64,000 nucleotides of DNA from Nigrospora sphaerica (taxonomy: Eukaryota; Ascomycota; Sordariomycetes; Amphisphaeriales; Apiosporaceae): assembly GCA_018287875.1 (NCBI GenBank), contig JAGVVL010000002.1:2852001-2916000 (forward strand). Reading direction: 5' to 3'. A program made the position numbers and the translations under genes. Every line of letters starts with the position of its first letter. The first letter of the stretch is position 1. Shown in pieces: positions 33,838-43,479 of this stretch. Under the pieces are notes generated by a model. The model saw nothing but the letters and a program-made list of their open reading frames with translations. It made no database searches and was not told where the DNA came from.

Positions 33838-35449
33838 ATGCGTTTCCTCAGCTTCATATCTCGACCGGCCTTCAAGGCACCCAGGCTATCTAAACAAACC
33901 CAGAGGGCCTCTTTAGCCTTCTCGGCCGCTGCTATTGTGCCCGCCATGGCCCCCCCTTCTTCACACAGTGTAACGAATCCGTCCCGCCGCGAACCGCTGC
34001 CTCCCGATCTGGAAGCGCATCATGTCAAGAACAGGCACGGGAAGACGGTCAAATACCGTAGGCAACCGTCTGGATTTTTCAGTCACCTCTTATGGGCCGA
34101 TGCCGCATTGTGTGCTCCCGCCACACTGCGTGTGCACCGTCCCACCCTCTGAAGCACCCTCCCATGTGCACCCAACTCGGGCCCACGCTGACACGGAGAG
34201 TCCCAGAGAACCCCCATGCCTCGCACCAGGATATGGACTTTTGGGAGTTGATGAAGCTTCAGTTGTACGACCCCAGCAGCCTCCCGTAGGAGTCGGGGTT
34301 CCCAGCTAATCTTCTCATCCAGCGGGCTGCTCTTTGGTCTTACAGCCTGGCCAAAGCCAACTGGGTCCGAGATCCAAGTCGTGAAGCCCAGCTTTCTCTC
34401 CTCCAGAACCGCTTCCGACAAGTTGCGGGCGACCTGGCTCGGTCACGCTTGTTACTATGTCGAGTTTCCCTCGGGACTTCGCGTGCTCTTTGACCCCGTT
34501 TTTGAGGACTGCTGCTCGCCTTTCGAAAAGGTCGGCCCCAAGCGTTACACGCCGCCGGCTTGTGACGTCGCGGCTCTGCCTCATATCGATGCTGTTGTTA
34601 TTTCCCACAGCCACTACGATCACCTGTGTACGTCCTACGCAGTCATAGTGTCTTGCGCTGAGCTGCTTCATAGCTGTGGAATTCATCGTGACACGTCAAA
34701 TACCTCTTCAACCATCGCTGACCTGGAGGCTCGCAGCGTACCCCACGGTTCAGGACATTAACAAACGCCACCCTGAGGCTCACTTCTTCGTCGGTCTGGG
34801 GCTCGCCGAGTGGTTCCAGAAAAGTGGCATTCAGAATGTAACGGAGATGGACTGGTGGGAGGATGCGGAGTTCACCATGACCGCTCAACCGAGCTCTCCG
34901 GAGGCGGCCGCGAAGAAGGCGGAGGCGGTCACGGCGCGGTTTTCCTTTTTGCCTTGCCAGCACCGTTCGGGACGTGGCATTCTCGACCAGTGCGGCACCC
35001 TGTGGGGGTCGTGGGCCGTGACGTCGGGCACCACGCCAGAAAACACCAAGTCGGTATGGTTCGGCGGCGACACGGGTTACCGCACAGTCCCCAAGCTTCC
35101 CGATGGCGTCGACGACTGGGGCCCCGACTACGAATCGCTACCGGTGTGCCCCCAGTTTTCGCAGATTGGTAGCCTGCGTGGGCCGTTCGACCTCGGTCTC
35201 ATCCCCATCGGTGCCTATGCGCCCCGGCACATATTCTCCAACGTGCACGCGAACCCCTTCGACGCCGTGGCCATCTTCCAGGACACCCGGTGCAAAAAGG
35301 CCATGGCTATCCATCACGGCACGTGGGTGCTCACGTCCGAGGATGTGCTGGAGCCGCCCAAGTTGCTGAAGGAAGCGCTCAAGCGGAGGGGACTCGCCGA
35401 GAAGGGGGTTTTTGACACCTGTGACGTAGGTGAAAGCCGGGAGTTTTAG
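33838..35449 (+). CDS. NAPE-PLD/FMP30-like metallo-beta-lactamase-fold phospholipase
   Basis: Four exons as modelled: 33838-34057, 34207-34264, 34323-34627 and 34737-35449, 431 residues. The zinc motif HSHYDHL in exon 3 continues as SYPTVQDINKRHP after a 109-bp intron with a GTACGT donor and GCTGACC branch, so that joint is firm. Upstream ATWLGHACYYVEF and downstream WFGGDTGY, LGLIPIGAY and MAIHHGTW are the conserved blocks of N-acyl-phosphatidylethanolamine phospholipase D, a zinc hydrolase releasing N-acylethanolamines. The N-terminus (MRFLSFISRPAFKAPRLSK) is basic and presequence-like, consistent with mitochondrial yeast Fmp30. Exon 2 (34207-34264) is short and its 3' donor is ambiguous: GTACGA at 34265 (58-bp intron) or GTAGGA at 34286 (37-bp intron), differing by 7 residues. 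An alternative start is the ATG at 33946. Confidence 0.83.
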
Positions 35450-37546
35450 GGGGGAGAAGAGAGAAGAGGGGGGTTTGTCAGGCGATGTATCTGTGGTGGT
35501 CGAGTCATTTCCTCGTCGGGTAGAGAGTGCCCGACACCAAATCGCCGCAAGTAAGCGGGCAGCACAGACTCCGTGGTAAAGCAGTAAGTGCATACCTACG
35601 CGGAAGGTTGGGCAGTGTCCGCCAAAGGGTGGCCTAATAGACTATAGGTCGAGAATAGGGCCGGGCATTGATTGACTTACCTGCTTAAGGGCGAAGTATT
35701 CTAGTCTCGACGGCTTTCTGCACGCTGAGATGACTTGAAACGCAGCTGCCATTCGATATACCGGTATATAGTTTCCACAAAGCCGAGAAAATCCTCTGGT
35801 CCTGCTGCTCAAGAGCATAGCAGGGCATCCGGCAAGAGTTGTACATGCAACCGCTTGCACAAGGTTGACACTCATGATGTATGTACATGTACGCATACAT
35901 GTAGCGCTTGCTAGGTAGTTGTCCAGGGGGTAAGGTGGGGGGCACTGGCCATCCTTTAACGACAGCAAGGATAGTGCAAGTCCCGGAACTTTTCACAGCA
36001 GCCCGGCCAAGGATGCCAGGGCGTCCTCCCTAGTAATGTGTAGGTATATAGGTTGGCATATGTACATATGTAGCCTCCTTGAGTCCATTACATGAGGCAA
36101 TCGTCTGGAAAACCGATGACAAATGGGAAGGAGGGTAGACCTACTCGAGACCCTACTCAACTCATTTTCCCCCCAAGGACCTACCCAGAGCACCTACTTA
36201 CTGACATACACCTGACATAGGTACTTACATGCACGGAAGATACGTAGCTATAGAAGCAGGTAAATGGGAAGAAAACCCATTTGTGATAGTCATTCCCAGG
36301 CCGACAGATGGCGAGGGACGGATGCTGCTATCAAAGTAGCCCAGCTGGTAGCAGGTAGGTACATGTACCTCGAGCTTCTATACTAACAAATAGCCCTCCC
36401 TGCCTGCTATCCGGGATGTACGGCGGCCCAGTATCCACTGTAGCAAGCCGTCTCTTGGTCTCTCTTTGGTGGCTCCTGTCGTGTGACGAGGGCGCCCCTG
36501 GTCCACATCTCCCCTCCTTCTCCCTCTTTCCCAAAGCTCCAGGGCTGCCTTTTCACTTTCGTGCGGCCATTGGCAATCCAGACAGCGACCCGACCACCAC
36601 CACCCACGCTGCCAACTACATAGCCGCCTCCCATCCCAGATCACCAGTTGTCTACTACGTCTTATATCCTACGGCCTGCCAGTACATACTACGTCCTTGC
36701 CTGCTACCCGCTACCTCGCACGTTCCCGTGCCGAAACCACGGCGACCACTGCAACGACGAGGACGACAGGAGGCGACGGCAACGAAGGAGAAGGAGCACA
36801 AACACCCATCCCATACCCCTCCCCCCCGTCCAATTCTACAACAGTCCCGATAGCCAACCGCAATAGCGACAAAAGCGAAGACGACCGTCTCACGACGACA
36901 GCGACTGGCACCCCTCACCCGTTTGTGGTCTGGCGTCCGGTCCGGACACAGTAGCCACGGCCGATACTCCCCTATTCTTTTCCCGTCATCGTCTGGGGCG
37001 GGCCAGCCAACGACGACCTGCTGGGCCGACGGCACATACGTACATCATTACACACGGCCTGCGTAGGCATACCTGATGTCCGGCGCTGCAAGTGGCCTAA
37101 TCGCGCACCAATTGACCGACCGCTCCTCTGCTCCCCTCGCATTGTCACGCCCACTACCGCTACCGCTCCCGCACTGAACGCTGCCCAGGGTAGCCAATTC
37201 GTTTCACCACCGCCGCTTTTTGGGCTTCCATTCTGCCCATCTCTGTCCCTCCTCCCCTCTACATCTCTCGCCCTCGACAATCCCGTGTCTCCCCAACCCC
37301 CCGCACCGCCCATCAGCGCTCGCCGGAAAAGGCGCACGACTCGAAAGAGCTACGGAAAGCCACGCGGGTCGCTCGCCCACTACTGGTACCTGCTTGCACG
37401 CATAAGCTGCTTCCATCCGAGTCGCCCAACGCACGAAACTCAACCACTGGGGCAACAGCGACTGAAATTTTCCATCTTGTCCTCTCCCCGCCCTCGCAGG
37501 TGCCCAAGGCTCATCCAGCGCCCCGACCCTGCGTCGATCTGATGCT
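35450..37546. other. Intergenic, including a pyrimidine-rich leader
   Basis: About 2.1 kb. The first kilobase contains TACATGTA/TAGGTA-type islands (about 35874-35905, 36037-36072, 36208-36258). From about 36400 onward the plus strand is C-rich and probably is the promoter and long leader of the eIF4E-binding-like gene. Open frames there lack motifs. Confidence 0.45.
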
Positions 37547-39919
37547 ATGGCAACACGATACTCAGTAGAGGTGCTCTTCCACCTCCGCCAGTCGCCACTA
37601 TGCGTTCGACCCCCCGCACTTCCCCCAGCCGAGGAATGGATGGGGCCGCCGCCGACAGAGACGGGCTTCCGCACCGTCCACAGCACCGGCCCCAAGACGG
37701 GCACTGACCGGGCCCGGAACGAAACGGCTCTGTTGGATAATACCAATAGGCGACCGGGTGTCGACAGAAACGCATCGCGCAATAACGGAGGTAGCTTGCC
37801 TACCCCGCCGCTCCCTTGCATCTTGATACTGACCCAGACAGGCTCGGAAGAAATCGTGTTGGGCCCGCCCAGAACCACCTTCAACTCGGCCACGCTCTCG
37901 CGAGGCATCAAGCCTTTCGACGCCGACAAGGGGGCAGACCGCTTCGCCACGTTCCGTACTCGAAACGGGGAAGGAGATAGCACGGACCGTCCCCGAGACC
38001 GCGATCGCTCCGATAAGGATCGTGACGGAAGGGCCAACTTCCGCCGCCGTGGCGATGGCGACCAGGACAGCGATGGCTGGAGTACCGTGAAACCCCGCAA
38101 GAGTTTTGGCCATGAAGGTGCCGAGCGATTCCATGGACGCATGGGCGAGCGCCCGGATAGGTTTGGCGGCGAACGCCGCCCTCGCGACGCCCCAGAGGAA
38201 GGCGAAGAGAAAGTTCCACGACGGAGTAACTTTGGTGAGTTCGGCCGGGACAGAGAAGCCGAGGAGGGCGAGCGGTCTCGTCGGAATGGTACCACCAGGA
38301 CCAAGACGGAGCAGCCGTCGTGGGCCAGGGGCAGTACCGCGGAGAATGAGCCTCCACCGGCACGGGAACGTTTTGACAGGGGAAAGAGCTGGAGAGACCG
38401 TGATCGAGACGACGGCGAGAAGCACAAGGATCGAAACTATGACCGCCGCTGGGATCGGGACCAGCGCCAGGAGCGTGAGCCCGAATGGCTCGACGAGCCC
38501 TCGGAAGAGAAGACCCACGGCCATACGGAAGAGGACTTCAAGAGATTTATGGAGAATATGAAGGCTAGCAAGGGTAGTACAGCACGGTCTGGCGCTGCCG
38601 TCGCTCAGGACTCTACCGGCCCCGACGGCCGATCGGAAGCAGCAAGCACCAAAGTCAAGTCGGCGCCGGCGGTGGAGATGGGCCCCGACAAGTTCTTTGC
38701 CAACTTCGCCAGCCCGACGCCGGTTACCGCCGACAAGGGCAACCCCCTGGAGGCCGTCAAGGACAACGCGACGCCGAAGCCGAAGACGGGCTCGCGGTTC
38801 CAGAATTTCTTCTCCTCTCAAGAGGAACGGCGGCAGACGGAGCCGTCTACTCCGGCAGCGGCGCCCCCTCCCCAAGAGATCCCCCAGACGAACCCCCTCT
38901 TGGCCTTTGCCAACGCGGCGGCTATGGGCGGCTCCCAACCACAACCCCTCAACCCTGCCCCCGACGCAGAGAAAATGGCGTTCCAGGCGCTGCTCCAAAA
39001 GCTGCAGAAGCAGTCGCTTCACTCGAACAGCCCACCGTCGGTTGGCTTTGGGACACCACCGCAAGCCCACGAAGCCAAGCTTCCGCCCATGGTCTCAATG
39101 GCATCTCCCGGGCCCTTTCAGGAACCCATGGGCCGCGGGTACCCGCCGCAGCACGAAATCCACGCCCCCAGGCCGCAACAGCCCCTGGCGCAGCTCCCGC
39201 CAATGCTCCCCGAGCAGCAAATTCTTCACGACCTCATTGGACAGCGCCACCCGCCCAGCCAAGGCGGCAACCGTGCAGACCAGAATCAAAGTCGTAACAG
39301 CAATACGCAGCAGCAGCAGTTCCTCATGACTCTCATGCAGAGCGCTAGGAACCCGCCCGAGCCGCCCAGGCCCGAACAGCTCATCCGCATGCCCCAGCCT
39401 TCGCGGCCGGCTCAGATACCCCAGACGCCCGAGCGAGAGATGGATTTCCCGCGCGAGCGAAGTGCGGCACAGCACCAAGGGCGGCCCCAGGGCCTCCCTA
39501 GCTTCTTTGATGAGCCCCATATGCCTCACGAGCACGAAGCAATGAACCGGAGACAGCCCCAACCCACGCAAATCCTCCAGCGGCAGGCGCCCCCTGGCTT
39601 GGACCATATGCCCGCCAACCCCAACTGGGTTCCTGGCGGCAACCAGATTCTTCCGCCTGCCGGACGGCCCATGATTCCCCCGCCGGGTCTCGCAGGGAAC
39701 CGTAACGGGCCGATGCCTGGCCCGGGGGCGTTCCCTCCCAACTTTCCTCCGGGTATGAACGCAGCCTTCCCCCCCGAATTCCAGCGTGGACCTCCCCCTG
39801 GATTTTATGGTGGACCTCCGCCGGGTCTTTTCCCTCCTGGCTTTCAAGGAGCCCCCGAGCAGCTTCCCTTTAATGGTTTCGATGGACGCGGCATGCCCCC
39901 CGGTGCCTTCCGACGTTAA
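37547..39919 (+). CDS. eIF4E-binding protein-like (EAP1/4E-T-like), disordered
   Basis: Two exons, 37547-37790 and 37842-39919, 773 residues. The 51-bp intron (donor GTAGCT, ACTGAC branch, GACAG acceptor) is a multiple of three and stop-free, so it also reads through. The extreme N-terminus holds a canonical YX4L-hydrophobic eIF4E-binding motif, Y5SVEVL10F11, followed by CVRPPALPPAEEWMG. Next come a conserved VLGPPRTTF block, a long Arg/Asp/Glu-rich region (RDRDRSDKDRDGR), DFKRFMENMKASK, and a Pro/Gln-rich C-terminus with FFANFASP and repeated GPPPGF-type motifs. This resembles fungal eIF4E-associated translational repressors linked to mRNA decay. Assignment rests on the motif and overall layout rather than a folded domain. 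Almost wholly disordered by composition. Confidence 0.75.
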   Translation: MATRYSVEVLFHLRQSPLCVRPPALPPAEEWMGPPPTETGFRTVHSTGPKTGTDRARNETALLDNTNRRPGVDRNASRNNGGSLPTPPLPCILILTQTGSEEIVLGPPRTTFNSATLSRGIKPFDADKGADRFATFRTRNGEGDSTDRPRDRDRSDKDRDGRANFRRRGDGDQDSDGWSTVKPRKSFGHEGAERFHGRMGERPDRFGGERRPRDAPEEGEEKVPRRSNFGEFGRDREAEEGERSRRNGTTRTKTEQPSWARGSTAENEPPPARERFDRGKSWRDRDRDDGEKHKDRNYDRRWDRDQRQEREPEWLDEPSEEKTHGHTEEDFKRFMENMKASKGSTARSGAAVAQDSTGPDGRSEAASTKVKSAPAVEMGPDKFFANFASPTPVTADKGNPLEAVKDNATPKPKTGSRFQNFFSSQEERRQTEPSTPAAAPPPQEIPQTNPLLAFANAAAMGGSQPQPLNPAPDAEKMAFQALLQKLQKQSLHSNSPPSVGFGTPPQAHEAKLPPMVSMASPGPFQEPMGRGYPPQHEIHAPRPQQPLAQLPPMLPEQQILHDLIGQRHPPSQGGNRADQNQSRNSNTQQQQFLMTLMQSARNPPEPPRPEQLIRMPQPSRPAQIPQTPEREMDFPRERSAAQHQGRPQGLPSFFDEPHMPHEHEAMNRRQPQPTQILQRQAPPGLDHMPANPNWVPGGNQILPPAGRPMIPPPGLAGNRNGPMPGPGAFPPNFPPGMNAAFPPEFQRGPPPGFYGGPPPGLFPPGFQGAPEQLPFNGFDGRGMPPGAFRR

Positions 39920-40989
39920 AGTCGACATGGCGGTGGACCAACTCGGGGGAGGCGGGCCGAAATGGAGTTGAACGATGACGTAGGTAGCAAGCACAGCAAG
40001 GTCGGAGGCGGGTGACAAGCCCCAGGTATCTGATGGGCGTCGAAGGTAAGGGTGTTCGCAAAGACGTGCTGGAATCGGCGGCGGCAGGAAGTTCCGGATA
40101 TGCTGCTTACTTTGAGGATCTGGCTTTGGCTTGATGGCGCCTTGCCAGGACCGTGATTGCTGGCTCTGCCATCGGCGTCGTCTGCACGCCTTGAATAAGT
40201 AAATGTATGAAGCGACGACGAGTAGTCGAGGAAAACTACACATAGTTGAAGAAAGACGTGAAGGACCCCCCAAAAACTGCAGCCAAGAGTTTAGATACTG
40301 AAACGGCGGGCGCGTACCATTTCCTTCCGCGGCGCATTTCTCTCCCTCCTCGTTCACGGCACGGGGGCAGCGGGAGCTGAATGTGCGATGGTGTGGCATC
40401 TCTCGTCTATCCTAGCGCTACGTCTCGTCTTGACTTCTCTCGACCCCGTCACCGCGTCGACCGCGCTCGCGGACCAGCAGCGCCGTCGGGGAGGGGAGCC
40501 TCGAAGGCTGGCCCTTGGGCGCTCGATGGCCGTCATGTTGCACCCGCGGGCCTGGGCTGTACCTTTTTTCCCCCTGTTCTTTTTGGATCCAAAACTAGGG
40601 CATCGCGAAACCGTCCCCCCACTCGTCCCCATGCGCACTCGGGGAATTCCTCTCCAAGTCCGCCGTCCCGAGACGTTTCGACAGGGGCAAAGTTGGGGAC
40701 AGTGTCATTGGCCGCGTTTGCCTTGACCCGCCCATCTCGCGCTCCAACGCCCTCCCCCACACCCCCGGACCGTCGCCCGCGCTGTCTTCCCATCGGCGAA
40801 AGGCACGCCTCTTGTGCAGTTCCGTGGGCTCCTCCGCTCTTCCCGGCCGGCGGCGGGCCGTCGCGGACCGTCCAGCCCCGATGTGCAGGGCAGACACTGT
40901 TACTGCTCCTCTCCATGCACCATCACCTCCACGACCACCACCTTGCTCGCCCCCGTTTCGCCTCTTCAAACTCAACCTCGGGAGAGGCT
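39920..40989. other. Intergenic between convergent genes
   Basis: About 1.1 kb separating the stops of the eIF4E-binding-like gene (+) and SEC1 (-). GC-rich from about 40400 with overlapping long frames on both strands that lack motifs. Treated as two 3' flanks. Confidence 0.5.
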
Positions 40990-43479
40990 CTAGTGGCTCT
41001 TTTTAATGCCAAAGAGGTTGCGCTTCTTCTTCTCCTTTTCCAGCTTATGAGGCTTGCCGTCCGAGGGCCCGCTGGGGGGTGGCGCCGAACCTCCCACGCT
41101 GACCGGGGATGCGCGGCCGGGGCCGGCTGGGCCCAGGTTCATGTTCGCCATGGCCTGCGAGGGCGGCGCCATTGGGGCTCCGCCGTGGCGTGGCGCGCCC
41201 GGTAGGCCTCCCGGCGCGCCTCCCGGGCGGCCCGGCAGTCCGACGCCTCCACCGGGCGCGCGGCCAGGGGCGCCGGGCGGCGGCGGTGCCGGCATGGTGG
41301 GGGGCGCGGGCCTCTCAAACAGGTGCGCGGGCGCGTGGGGCTCGGGCCGCTCCAGAGGCAGGTCGAGACGCCGCTTGTCGACGCTGAGATCGCCGAGCTG
41401 GCGGGTGAACAGCTTCGGGGTGAGCATGTGACTCGTGACGAGGAAGACGTCCCGGCTGAGTGCGTTGCCGACCTCGTAGCAGACGCGACTCTCCGAAAAC
41501 GTCGCTCCGCCGGCCATGAAGATTATAATGCGCTGTCGGTTCTCGGGCACGCGGCGTCCGGCGCCGGCCCAGCTCGGTTTCGCGGCCCGCAGAGAGCCCT
41601 GCCCCACGACCATGTCCTCGTTGGGATCCAGCGGCGGCTTCACGTACGGGAAGGCCGTCTGGTCGAGGGTGCCCCTACACAGGTGCTCAAGCAAGGGCTT
41701 CAGCACCGGCTGAAACCGCGAGAGCGAGTATTCCTCGTTCGGGATGGCGTTCTTGACGTCGACCGGGAATAAAGGCACCACGTCACGTTTGGGATCTTTC
41801 AAGCCCCTTGAGGTGCGGCCGCCCAGGAGCTCGAGGTTGTTGAGGATTTCGGCGTCTTGCGGCGGGAGAGCCGCGTGGGCCAAAAGGCGCTTGATGTCCT
41901 CCATAATCACACCGTCGCGGTAGAGGACGTACGTGATAATCAGCCGAAGACGGTCCGATTGCGTGATGGCATCGTCGTCGAGCAAACGTACAACGGCCAG
42001 CAGTACCTCCTTGGGTTTGCGGAAGTCTTCGTCGTACCCCGTGGCCATGGTCTGCTCCGACGAGGCAATGTCGGGCAGTTTGCGGTTAGCAAAGATATTC
42101 ATACACTCCTGAGCCATGCTGAGGTGAAGCGAGTAGATCTCCTTCATCTCCTGGAATTGCGGCAGGCCCGCCAACATGTCCTTAATAGTATTGAGGTTGG
42201 TAGTATCAGCCTCGGCGTCAGTAAAGTTGGCGTTCTGGGAGAGGAACTTCTGGAAGTCGCTCATCAGCTTGTCGATGGTGTCCTTCATGTGACGGTGGCG
42301 ATTATCGAGCCAAACGCGGTCTTTGTCGCTGAGCTCCATGTCCTTCTCTTCGGCTTCGGCCGTCCCTTCATTGATCGTCATCCGGTACGTCGTTTTGTCG
42401 CCGTCCTGGATGTCCAGCAGGTCGTGGGCCATGGCTTGGTACGTGAACTCGTGCACCAGGGGCGCCATGACGTCCATGGATCGGTCCGTCACCAGGACGA
42501 CGCCTTGCGGGCGGGAGCTCGGAGGCGGAAAGTTGGGGTTCCATTGGGCGTATTCGTCCAACTCTTCCGACACGAAGCGAGCCAAGTGCGCGCTCAGCAC
42601 GCTGGCCTCGTGGATGGGGGCGCGCGGCCGATAGTACCGAACCTTGGGGTACTCGCCCAGGGTTATGCAAACGCCGGCAATCTGGTGGCTCGTCAGTGGA
42701 TGGTGGTGGCTAGGGGGCGGGGGGGCTTGCAGACCTTCTGCGCCAGAATACGCATGTGCTTGGCCACGAGAGCGTTGCAGGCGGGATGGTAGAGGGTGGG
42801 GAAGCTCCAGGGGTCCCTGAAGGTGACGAGGTGGGATTCGCGAGGGAAGAAGTCGATGGACAGGGTCTCGAATCCGCCGATGAGCTGCTTGGCCATGGGG
42901 GTGCCGTCGATGCGCCGTCGCAGCGAAGGCTCCAACACGCCCGTCCACACCAGGAAGCTCTTTTGGTAGCGGCGGCTCTCCAGGTCGGCGATCAGGCAGT
43001 CGACAATGTACGGGCGCGGCGTCAAAATGTAGATGGCGTCCATGGTGGGGTTCCGCTCCCGGCGCTCCTCGATGCGTTCAATATCTGCGTGCCACTGACT
43101 TCAGCCCATGCGCCCCAGCTTGTGTTTTTGGCACGTGTGTTCGGCCATACTTGCGATGTTCTGGTTGAGGATGTCATCTTCCTTGGCGACATTGTCGATG
43201 AGCTTCTTGGAATGCTCGTCCACCACCAAGACCTTCCACTGCCAGAGCCCGTCACGTCAGCGCCAGGGGGATTCGCGTCAAATCGAGAGGGGGAAGAGGT
43301 AGCTTACGTCGTCATTGGTTATGTGCTTGATGGTGTCTATTATGACTGCAGAGAGAGAGAGGGAGTGGTGCCAGGTCAGCCGTTATTGCCCGCCGAAGGT
43401 GCATGCCGTGGCGGCGGCCGTTCGCCCAGCCGCGGCCCAACTCACTTTCTTTCTGGTCGTTGATCAGAGAGACCCCCAT
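40990..43479 (-). CDS. SEC1: Sec1/Munc18 family protein SEC1
   Basis: Five exons (minus): 43479-43446, 43345-43308, 43238-43151, 43084-42735 and 42681-40990, 733 residues. Introns are 100, 68, 65 and 52 bp with GTGAGT, GTAAGC, GTATGG and GTCTGC donors. The joined N-terminus reads MGVSLINDQKE, then IIDTIKHITNDDWKVLVVDE and NIERIEERRERNP, the standard start of Sec1p. Later blocks include GVVLVTDRSMDVMAPLVHEFTY, LSDKDRVWLDNRHRHM and RIIIFMAGGATFSESR. SEC1 binds assembled exocytic SNARE complexes and promotes vesicle fusion at the plasma membrane, especially hyphal tips. The C-terminus has a long Pro/Gly-rich disordered tail ending in a basic KKKRNLFGIKKSH, common in filamentous fungi and absent from animal Munc18. 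The three tiny 5' exons are missed by simple ORF calling. Confidence 0.95.

Noticed and set aside
37204..38427. 407-codon minus-strand frame
   Set aside because: Ser/Arg/Pro-rich antisense of the same gene and its leader; no recognisable feature.
37598..39070. 490-codon minus-strand frame over the eIF4E-binding-like gene
   Set aside because: Leu/Arg/Val-rich mirror of the Arg/Asp/Glu-rich coding strand; no domain and no plausible splice partners.
39095..40399. 434-codon minus-strand frame overlapping the end of the eIF4E-binding-like gene
   Set aside because: Low-complexity, antisense, no motif.
41857..42792. 311-codon plus-strand frame inside SEC1
   Set aside because: Antisense to conserved Sec1 blocks; composition is a mirror artefact.
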